Source: Candidatus Aerophobota bacterium (GTDB lineage: Bacteria > Aerophobota > Aerophobia > Aerophobales > B3-G15). Taken from it: a stretch of DNA of 5,566 nucleotides. The notes below the pieces were generated by a model, which saw nothing but the letters and a program-made list of their open reading frames with translations, was not told the DNA's origin and made no database searches. Positions 1-5,566 of the stretch are shown here, piece by piece (the first letter of the stretch is position 1; every line of letters starts with the position of its first letter). The translations under genes and the position numbers were made by a program. The stretch lies in assembly GCA_030607715.1 (NCBI GenBank), contig JAUWJM010000110.1:1-5566 (forward strand), written 5' to 3'.

Positions 1-1008
<1,008 letters not shown>

Positions 1009-1051
1009 CTATATTATGTTCCATTTCTTTAGCAAAGAATTTATGTTTTTA

Positions 1052-1079
1052 ATAATACCAACTATAAAATAACTGTCAA
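1052..1079 (-). promoter_or_regulatory. Predicted sigma70 promoter of tgt
   Basis: Read on the minus strand, a perfect -35 box TTGACA (1079-1074) is followed after 16 bp by TATTAT (1057-1052), a 5/6 match to the -10 consensus. Transcription would begin near 1045, giving a leader of about 37 nt before the GTG of tgt at 1008. The leader has no convincing Shine-Dalgarno, so tgt translation may be modest. This is inferred from consensus match and position only. Confidence 0.7.
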
Positions 1080-1100
1080 CTAACCACAAAAATTTTATAG
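1062..1100. repeat. 9-bp inverted repeat between divergent promoters
   Basis: CTATAAAAT (1062-1070) and ATTTTATAG (1092-1100) are perfect inverted copies 21 bp apart. The left arm lies within the -35/-10 spacer of the tgt promoter and the right arm lies 8 bp upstream of the pck -35 box, so a dimeric regulator bound here could touch both promoters. It interleaves with a second inverted pair, TGTCAAC (1074-1080) and GTTGACA (1108-1114), but that pair is explained by the two consensus -35 boxes. The AT-rich composition makes chance a real alternative. Confidence 0.35.
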
Positions 1101-1108
1101 CCTGAGAG

Positions 1109-1136
1109 TTGACAAATTCAGTCTGTACAATACAAT
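1109..1136 (+). promoter_or_regulatory. Predicted sigma70 promoter of pck
   Basis: A perfect -35 box TTGACA (1109-1114) is separated by 16 bp from TACAAT (1131-1136), a 5/6 match to the -10 consensus. A second, overlapping TACAAT at 1126-1131 gives a poorer spacing of 11 bp. Transcription would start near 1143, leaving a leader of about 36 nt. The strength of the match suggests robust, possibly constitutive expression unless a repressor acts at the nearby inverted repeat. Confidence 0.72.
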
Positions 1137-1163
1137 GGGGTCAGGTCTTTACTAACTTTAAAA

Positions 1164-1169
1164 AAGGAG
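1164..1169 (+). promoter_or_regulatory. Shine-Dalgarno site of pck
   Basis: AAGGAG lies 9 nt before the GTG at 1179. This strong site decides the unusual GTG start for pck. The start agrees with the expected N-terminus of the family, and no better start lies nearby. Confidence 0.8.
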
Positions 1170-1178
1170 AAAACTACA

Positions 1179-3041
1179 GTGATACTTAAAGCCAAACTGG
1201 ACAAGAAAAACTATGAGAAGCTTATGCAGATAAACAATCCAGAACTTCATCAGTTTATTGAAAAGTATATAAAACTTTGCAATCCTGATAAAGTTTTTGT
1301 TTGCAGTGATTCGCCAGAGGATATTCAACATATCAGAGAAGATGCGGTGAAATTTGGAGAGGAAAAAAAGCTTGCTCTAAATGGCCACACTGTTCATTTT
1401 GATGGTTATCACGATCAGGCAAGGGATAAGAAACATACCAAACTCCTCTTTCCCCGGAGCATTGATTCGGACCCAAATTTAAATGTAATGGATAGAGGAA
1501 AAGGATTAGACGAAATCCACATTCTTTTAAAAAACATTATGCAAAATCATAAATTGTATATTTGCTTTTTCTGTTTAGGGCCGGTCGATTCTGAGTTTTC
1601 TATACCCTGTGTTCAACTTACAGATTCCAGTTATGTAGCCCACAGTGAGAGCTTATTGTACAGACGGGGATATGAGAGGTTCAAAAAATTAGACAGTTCT
1701 GAACATTTCTTTAGATTTGTGCACAGCGAGGGAAAGCTTCAAAATGGTGTAAGCTTAGATATTGAAAAACGCAGAATATACATTGATACAGAAAAAAATA
1801 TTGTGTATAGTGTAAATACCCAATATGGTGGTAATACCATTGGACTTAAGAAGTTAGCAATGCGTCTGGCAATAAATAAATCCTTAAAGGAGGGTTGGTT
1901 AACAGAACATATGTTTATTATGGGGGTGCATGGTCCAAATAACAGAGTAACTTATTTTACAGGAGCATTTCGAAGCGCTTGTGGAAAAACTTCTACTTCA
2001 ATGCTAAAGGGAGAGACTATAATTGGCGATGATATAGCTTATCTGAGAAAAAAGATGAGGAAAATAAGAGCAGTTAACCCAGAAAAGGGAATATTTGGAA
2101 TAATAAGGGATGTTAGCTCTAAGGATGACCCCATAATATGGGAGGTGCTTAACAGACCAGGTGAGATTATACTCTCCAATGTGCTCGTTACTGAGAGTGG
2201 AGACATTTACTGGATTGGAAAAGATGGCCAAGTTCCCACCAGTGGTTTCAATCACTCAGGAAAATGGATGATGGGAGGTAAAGACAATGAAGGTAATGAG
2301 ATATCACCTTCACATAGGAATGCTCGATTTACACTGGATATGAAACTTTTAAAAAATCTGGATTTAAAGGCTAACCATCCTGATGGTGTTATTATAGGGG
2401 GAATAATATATGGGGGCAGAGATTCGGATACCTTAGTACCAGTTGAGGAGTCTTTTAACTGGGTACATGGCATAATAACTAAAGGTGCATCATTAGAATC
2501 GGAAACTACTGCTGCCACCTTAGGAGAAGAAGGAATTAGAAAATTCAATCCTATGGCAAATTTAGACTTTATATCCATACCCCTGAGCAGGTATATAAAA
2601 AACAATTTAGATTTTGGTAAGAATATAGACAGCCCACCCCCTATTTTCTCGGTCAACTACTTTTTGAAAGATAAGGAAGGAAATTTCTTGAATAATAAGT
2701 CTGATAAGGTAGTTTGGCTTAAGTGGATGGAACTGCGATCACACAGAGATATTTCTGCAATAAAGACACCTACCGGGTTCATACCAAAATACCAGGATCT
2801 TAAAAGGTTGTTTATGGAAGTGCTTAATAAAGATTATTCTGAAAAGGACTATGTTAGACAATTTACATTAAGGATTCCAGAAAACCTATTAAAAATATCT
2901 CGAATAATAAAAATTTACCAGACTAATGTTCCCAACCCACCAAAAATTATATTTAAAATACTCCAGGAGCAAAGACAAAGATTAAAAACTGCCAGAGAAA
3001 AATATGGTGACTATATTCCACCCATTAAGTTTTGCATATAG
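1179..3041 (+). CDS. pck: Phosphoenolpyruvate carboxykinase, GTP type, archaeal-like subgroup
   Basis: This enzyme interconverts oxaloacetate plus GTP with phosphoenolpyruvate, CO2 and GDP, at the entry to gluconeogenesis or in anaplerosis; it is cytosolic. The 620 residues match the length of GTP-type enzymes. Against the rat cytosolic enzyme I can place R82 (R87), Y216-GGN with K224/K225 (Y235, K243/K244), the metal-binding H244 (H264), the P-loop SACGKT at 266-271, kinase-2 D284/D285 (D310/D311), N381-A-R383 (N403/R405) and R414 in YGGRD (R436). The signatures TQYGGNTIGLKKLA, FTGAF before the P-loop, LESETTAATLG and the ending REKYGDYIPP resemble, from memory, Thermococcales-type PEPCK rather than animal or actinobacterial forms. 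Two oddities: R265 replaces the usual Pro before SACGKT, and the canonical F530/N533 guanine-contact region is not recognisable. It is transcribed alone, divergent from tgt and convergent with yraN. PEPCK identity is secure; nucleotide preference is inferred. Confidence 0.95.
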   Translation: MILKAKLDKKNYEKLMQINNPELHQFIEKYIKLCNPDKVFVCSDSPEDIQHIREDAVKFGEEKKLALNGHTVHFDGYHDQARDKKHTKLLFPRSIDSDPNLNVMDRGKGLDEIHILLKNIMQNHKLYICFFCLGPVDSEFSIPCVQLTDSSYVAHSESLLYRRGYERFKKLDSSEHFFRFVHSEGKLQNGVSLDIEKRRIYIDTEKNIVYSVNTQYGGNTIGLKKLAMRLAINKSLKEGWLTEHMFIMGVHGPNNRVTYFTGAFRSACGKTSTSMLKGETIIGDDIAYLRKKMRKIRAVNPEKGIFGIIRDVSSKDDPIIWEVLNRPGEIILSNVLVTESGDIYWIGKDGQVPTSGFNHSGKWMMGGKDNEGNEISPSHRNARFTLDMKLLKNLDLKANHPDGVIIGGIIYGGRDSDTLVPVEESFNWVHGIITKGASLESETTAATLGEEGIRKFNPMANLDFISIPLSRYIKNNLDFGKNIDSPPPIFSVNYFLKDKEGNFLNNKSDKVVWLKWMELRSHRDISAIKTPTGFIPKYQDLKRLFMEVLNKDYSEKDYVRQFTLRIPENLLKISRIIKIYQTNVPNPPKIIFKILQEQRQRLKTAREKYGDYIPPIKFCI

Positions 3042-3050
3042 CATATAACA

Positions 3051-3104
3051 GTAGTGCAGACCTTTAGGTCTGCTTGATTTGGCAGGTCTAAAGACCTGCG
3101 CTAC
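3051..3104. repeat. REP-like inverted doublet (BIME/REPIN type)
   Basis: Two short hairpins stand back to back. The first has arms GCAGACC (3056-3062) and GGTCTGC (3067-3073) with loop TTTA; the second has arms GCAGGTC (3082-3088) and GACCTGC (3093-3099) with loop TAAA. An 8-bp spacer separates them. The outer ends are GTAG (3051-3054) and CTAC (3101-3104), so the whole 54 bp is also an imperfect dyad. A GTAG tetranucleotide at the foot of a hairpin is the known hallmark of REP sequences moved by RAYT (TnpA-REP, Y1) transposases. It lies 10 bp after the pck stop, between convergent genes, as REPs usually do. It may also act as a bidirectional transcript end or stabilise the 3' end of mRNA, but no T-tract follows either hairpin. 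Confidence 0.75.
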
Positions 3105-3142
3105 ATGATAACTCATAATCTTAAATAAAAACTTTTCATTAG

Positions 3143-3189
3143 ATTACCATTACACATCACTTATTACCCATTACATAATTACATATTAC
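3143..3189. repeat. Degenerate ATTAC (GTAAT) short tandem repeat
   Basis: ATTAC occurs six times in 47 bp, at 3143, 3149, 3163, 3170, 3178 and 3185. The spacings are 6, 14, 7, 8 and 7 bp, so the underlying unit is about 7 bp (on the minus strand, GTAATNN). It lies in the non-coding stretch just after the yraN stop and contains no open gene. I see no function. It looks like a decayed heptamer repeat generated by slippage. Confidence 0.55.
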
Positions 3190-3195
3190 TTGTTT

Positions 3196-3570
3196 TTAAT
3201 ATGTTGCTGGGAAAGCATTGGTAATTAGATGAATTTTCTTAGGTTTCTTACTTTCTGTTAAAATACACACTACATCAAAGCGACAGGATATATCTTTTAG
3301 TTTGTGGTGAGAAAGATAGGCTAAGGCTAATCTGGTAAGACGCAGTTGTTTGGAATAGTTAACAGCTTCCTGAGGCAAGCCAAAAGTTAAAGAACTTCTG
3401 GTTTTTACTTCCACAAATACTATTTTTTCTTTATCCTTTGCTACTATGTCTATTTCTCCCAATCGGCAGCGATAATTCTTCTCTAAGATTTGATAGCCTC
3501 TTTTTTTAAGAAAACTTACTGCTAACTCTTCCCCCTCTTTACCTAATTTTTTCCCGGTAGTTTTATTCAA
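3196..3570 (-). CDS. yraN: YraN / UPF0102 family nuclease-fold protein
   Basis: This 124-residue protein belongs to UPF0102, a family with a PD-(D/E)XK-like nuclease fold whose cellular role is not settled. The signatures are all present: GKEGEELAVSFL at 10-21, NYRCRLGEIDIVAKD at 32-46, FVEVKTRSS at 52-60, then FGLPQEAV at 63-70. D41, E54 and K56 make up the expected catalytic triad of the fold. Length is normal for the family. The start is a TTG at 3570: reading upstream in frame there is a stop after ten codons and no ATG or GTG between, and the conserved GxxGE motif begins nine codons later. The gene overlaps the lepB end by 8 bp and has no clear Shine-Dalgarno of its own, so translation is probably coupled to lepB. 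It appears to be the last gene of the operon. rnhB, often found between lepB and yraN, is absent here. Confidence 0.93.
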   Translation of the reverse strand: MNKTTGKKLGKEGEELAVSFLKKRGYQILEKNYRCRLGEIDIVAKDKEKIVFVEVKTRSSLTFGLPQEAVNYSKQLRLTRLALAYLSHHKLKDISCRFDVVCILTESKKPKKIHLITNAFPATY

Positions 3571-4126
3571 TGGATATTCGGAAAGGATTTCTTATAATCT
3601 TAATTCTCCACGGTGGCCAATAGACAAAAAAAGCCTCTCCTATAATATTTTTCTTTGGAACAAATCCCCAGAAGCGGCTATCATCGCTGGAGTCACGATT
3701 ATCTCCCATCATAAACAAAGAGTCAGGAGGAACTTTAATTGGACCGTAATCATCACGAGGAAAACCAACTTCCCAGTTATCAGAATGAAAAGCATAAGGC
3801 TCTTTTATCTCTTTCCCATTTATAAAGACTTTTTTTTCTCTAATTTGCACAACATCCCCGGGTAAACCAATTGTCCTTTTAACAAAATCTTTTTTAGGAT
3901 TAAGGGGATATTTAAAAACAATTATATCTCCACGTTTTACCCAATTTATATTATAGAAAAGCTTGTAGGCCATAATGCGATCATTTATATTTAGAGAGGG
4001 TATCATAGACCCGGTGGGAATCCAGAAAGTTCCCATTATAAAGGTGCGAATTAAAAAGGCAAGGACAAGAGCAATTACTACAGTTTCAATTGTCTCCTTT
4101 ATCCCGGAAAGAACCTTTTTCTTCAT
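3563..4126 (-). CDS. lepB: Signal peptidase I
   Basis: Signal peptidase I cuts signal peptides from proteins exported by Sec or Tat. It is anchored in the cytoplasmic membrane with its catalytic domain outside. The 187 residues fit the short Gram-positive-like form. A single transmembrane segment runs over about residues 12-31, preceded by a lysine-rich cytoplasmic start (MKKK). The Ser-Lys dyad is visible: S40 in IPTGSM and K83 in [12 protein letters not shown]. The C-terminal box [17 protein letters not shown] (139-154), is intact. The start ATG overlaps the rplS stop as ATGA (4 bp) with no clear Shine-Dalgarno, indicating translational coupling. The 3' end overlaps yraN by 8 bp. Nothing is missing, and identification is secure. 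Confidence 0.96.
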   Translation of the reverse strand: MKKKVLSGIKETIETVVIALVLAFLIRTFIMGTFWIPTGSMIPSLNINDRIMAYKLFYNINWVKRGDIIVFKYPLNPKKDFVKRTIGLPGDVVQIREKKVFINGKEIKEPYAFHSDNWEVGFPRDDYGPIKVPPDSLFMMGDNRDSSDDSRFWGFVPKKNIIGEAFFVYWPPWRIKIIRNPFRISIE

Positions 4127-4479
4127 CTTTTGGTTTTAGTCCTTAAATAAGATAAATTAGCTCTTCTTGCTCTGTCCTTTTTAATTACATCTATTTTTTT
4201 AATTAGAGGTGAGTGTAGAGGGAAGACTCTTTCTACGCCAATACCAAAGGATACCTTCCTCACGGTAAAGGTTTCTCTAATTCCTCCCTCTTTTCTTCTA
4301 ATAACAACTCCCTCAAAAATTTGAATTCTTTCTCTACCTCTCTCTTTGCTTTCTTTTTTAGCCTTTTCCCTACCTTCTTCTTTGAAAATAAAATGAACAG
4401 CTATCGTATCCCCAGGCCTAAAATCTGGTAGCTCATTCCTTTTAAATTTTTCCTCAATTTCTTTTATCTCTATATCCAT
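4123..4479 (-). CDS. rplS: Large ribosomal subunit protein bL19
   Basis: bL19 is a 50S ribosomal protein located at the interface with the 30S subunit. Conserved blocks are present: [10 protein letters not shown] at 17-26, [40 protein letters not shown] over 52-91, and ANLSYLR near the end. Compared with the E. coli protein as I recall it, there is a 12-residue lysine/glutamate-rich insertion between the RPGDT strand and the FEGVVI strand (about residues 36-47), which looks like an internal duplication. The usual GKAARIKE-type tail is replaced by TKTKR. A GAGG Shine-Dalgarno sits 8 nt before the ATG (within 4487-4492). The stop overlaps the lepB start by 4 bp. The upstream neighbour is trmD, the usual partner in bacteria. 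Confidence 0.96.
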   Translation of the reverse strand: MDIEIKEIEEKFKRNELPDFRPGDTIAVHFIFKEEGREKAKKESKERGRERIQIFEGVVIRRKEGGIRETFTVRKVSFGIGVERVFPLHSPLIKKIDVIKKDRARRANLSYLRTKTKR

Positions 4480-4584
4480 TAGTAAATCCTCATCAGTTAG
4501 CTTTTCTTGATATTTAGGAATTTATAACTCTAACTTACTACAAATTTCGTTTATCTCATTGGTTTTGTTAACGCATCTACGCTT
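4480..4584. other. Non-coding gap between trmD and rplS
   Basis: This 105-bp stretch is the only sizeable gap in an otherwise overlapping operon. It contains the rplS ribosome-binding site next to 4487-4492. A weak 6-bp inverted pair, AGTTAG (4495-4500) and CTAACT (4530-4535), with a 29-nt loop, is too poor to call a structure. I see no terminator with a T-tract and no clear promoter, so read-through from trmD to rplS is the simplest view. Confidence 0.5.
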
Positions 4585-4598
4585 TTACCCATCTACGC
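4574..4598. repeat. 9-bp direct repeat across the trmD stop codon
   Basis: CATCTACGC occurs at 4574-4582 and 4590-4598 (period 16 bp; GCGTAGATG in the coding direction). One copy encodes the last residues of TrmD, and the other lies just after the TAA at 4585-4587. The repeat therefore sets the C-terminus CVDG. It may be a remnant of short-repeat expansion or of an insertion with target duplication. Confidence 0.5.
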
Positions 4599-5343
4599 AT
4601 TCATGCAATTGACTTTTAATTTCCTTAAGCCATTTCTTATCTTCAGGGGTAAGATTAGCTTCTTTTAGCAAATCTGGCCTTTTTTCAAAAGTCTTTTCCA
4701 GCATCTCTTTTCTTCGCCATCGCTTAATCTCCTGGTGATTACCAGATAAAAGAACATCTGGCACCTTCCATTTCATAAAATCTGCTGGTCTTGTGTACTG
4801 AGGATAATCTAAAAGACCCTGGTAAAACGAGTCCTCCTTTGCTGAATCTTCATTTCCCAGAACTCCCGGTAACACTCGAGCAACCGCATCCACTACTACC
4901 ATAGCTGGCAACTCTCCTCCACTTAATACATAGTCACCTATAGATATTTCCTCATCTATCAGATATTCTCTTACCCTTTCATCAACCCCTTCATAATGCC
5001 CACAGAGAAGAATCAGATTCTCCACCCGGGCTAATTCTTTTGCCATATCCTGATTAAACTTTCTTCCCTGAGGGGACAGAAGAACAACCTCAACTGTCCC
5101 TGTCCCCTTTATTTTCTCTTTAATCTGCTTCAAAGCTCTATAAATAGGCTCTATCTTCATTACCATCCCTGCTCCCCCACCAAAGTGAGTATCATCAACA
5201 CTGCGGTGACGATCAGAGGTAAAACAGCGAAGGTTATAAAGATTAATCTTCAGAATCCCCTTTTCCTGGGCCCTTTTAATTATACTTTCTCCAAAAGGGT
5301 CTGTAAACATAGAGGGGAACAAAGTAACAATATTAATCCTCAT
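4585..5343 (-). CDS. trmD: tRNA (guanine-N1-)-methyltransferase TrmD
   Basis: TrmD transfers a methyl group from S-adenosylmethionine to N1 of G37 in tRNAs with G36, preventing +1 frameshifting; it acts in the cytoplasm as a dimer. The 252 residues match the family. Visible hallmarks are the N-terminal [27 protein letters not shown] (49-62), the trefoil-knot AdoMet site [13 protein letters not shown] (112-124) and [15 protein letters not shown] (134-148), then [11 protein letters not shown] and [18 protein letters not shown]156 and D171 correspond to the catalytic R154 and D169 of the E. coli and H. influenzae enzymes, with identical spacing. The ATG lies 3 bp after the khpA stop, so the two are co-translated; the SD is weak (AGAAG within the khpA end). 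rimM, the frequent upstream neighbour, is absent at this junction. Confidence 0.97.
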   Translation of the reverse strand: MRINIVTLFPSMFTDPFGESIIKRAQEKGILKINLYNLRCFTSDRHRSVDDTHFGGGAGMVMKIEPIYRALKQIKEKIKGTGTVEVVLLSPQGRKFNQDMAKELARVENLILLCGHYEGVDERVREYLIDEEISIGDYVLSGGELPAMVVVDAVARVLPGVLGNEDSAKEDSFYQGLLDYPQYTRPADFMKWKVPDVLLSGNHQEIKRWRRKEMLEKTFEKRPDLLKEANLTPEDKKWLKEIKSQLHECVDG

Positions 5344-5346
5344 AAT

Positions 5347-5566
5347 TTATTCTTCTAATATCTCTACCATTACTCTTTTTCTTATCTTAGCAGCAGCAGC
5401 CCCTACAATTGTTCTCAGAGCATTAGCTACTCTGCCCCCCTTTCCTATTACTTTTCCCATATCTTCTTTAGCAACAGAGATTTCCAGCAGAATAACTTTC
5501 TCTGCCTTTATCTCCTGCACTTTCACATCGTCTGGGTTATCCACTATCTTCTTGATGATATATTCA
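5347..5566 (-). CDS. khpA: KhpA-type KH-domain RNA-binding protein, 5' end beyond window
   Basis: KhpA (YlqC family) is a small single-KH-domain RNA-binding protein of the cytoplasm; in several Firmicutes it pairs with KhpB/Jag and affects cell division and envelope growth. The frame is open from the window edge through 72 codons to TAA at 5347. The residues IVDNPDDVKV, then VIGKGGRVANALRTIV with the GKGG (GxxG) RNA-contact loop, and the ending RVMVEILEE fit the family of about 75-80 residues. Only a few N-terminal residues should be missing. The GTG at 5544 is in frame but encodes the conserved internal Val of IVDNPD, so it is not the start. The gene sits immediately before trmD. rpsP would be expected just outside the window. 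Confidence 0.92.
   Translation of the reverse strand, partial: EYIIKKIVDNPDDVKVQEIKAEKVILLEISVAKEDMGKVIGKGGRVANALRTIVGAAAAKIRKRVMVEILEE

Noticed and set aside
2004..2656. Two adjoining minus-strand open frames (2004-2255 and 2252-2656)
   Set aside because: Both are antisense to the conserved core of pck, show no family motifs, and are expected by chance opposite a long AT-rich gene.
3051..3104. Classic Rho-independent terminator for pck or yraN
   Set aside because: Both hairpins lack a following T-tract, and the GTAG/CTAC-bounded mirror arrangement fits a REP doublet better; a terminator-like role remains possible.
3042..3195. tRNA gene or small coding gene in the convergent gap
   Set aside because: There is no cloverleaf-like arrangement or T-loop signature, and no frame with a start and ribosome-binding site; only repeats are visible.
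4495..4535. Possible stem AGTTAG/CTAACT upstream of rplS as an L19 autoregulatory leader
   Set aside because: Only 6 AT-rich pairs with a 29-nt loop, and no known leader motif; expected by chance.
5347..5544. khpA as a complete 65-residue gene starting at GTG 5544
   Set aside because: The frame stays open upstream with family-consistent residues (EYIIKKI), so this GTG is an internal Val and the gene begins outside the window.

Overview
This window is an AT-rich stretch of bacterial chromosome that carries mostly housekeeping genes. The gene set (bacterial-type tgt, khpA-trmD-rplS-lepB-yraN) and the consensus-like -35/-10 promoters show a bacterium. An archaeal-looking GTP-type PEP carboxykinase and the absence of rimM and rnhB from their usual slots suggest a deep-branching or anaerobic candidate-phylum lineage. 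The sequence alone does not let me name a phylum.

Layout. On the left (1-1008, minus strand) is tgt, the queuosine tRNA-guanine transglycosylase. It is cut by the window edge before its C-terminus but is otherwise intact. A 170-bp intergenic region (1009-1178) holds two divergent sigma70-type promoters, one for tgt and one for pck, with interleaved inverted repeats. pck (1179-3041, plus strand) encodes a 620-residue PEP carboxykinase. The 154-bp convergent gap (3042-3195) holds a REP-like inverted doublet (3051-3104) and a degenerate ATTAC-based repeat (3143-3189). The right half (3196-5566, minus strand) is one tightly packed operon, transcribed right to left: khpA (5' end cut off), trmD, rplS, lepB and yraN. 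Its genes are separated by 3 bp or overlap by 4 to 8 bp, except for a 105-bp gap between trmD and rplS.

How the genes work together. khpA, trmD and rplS belong to the widespread rpsP-trmD-rplS ribosome and tRNA maturation cluster. lepB (signal peptidase I) and yraN (nuclease-fold protein of the UPF0102 family) are common followers of it. tgt adds a second tRNA modification enzyme. pck is a single metabolic gene, linking oxaloacetate and phosphoenolpyruvate, with its own promoter; it sits between the two sets and faces the operon.

I see no defence system, prophage, CRISPR array, RNA gene or complete mobile element. The points most worth a second look are the REP doublet, a 10-nt match between the pck leader and that doublet, a 12-codon duplication inside bL19, and the unusual nucleotide-binding residues of the PEP carboxykinase.
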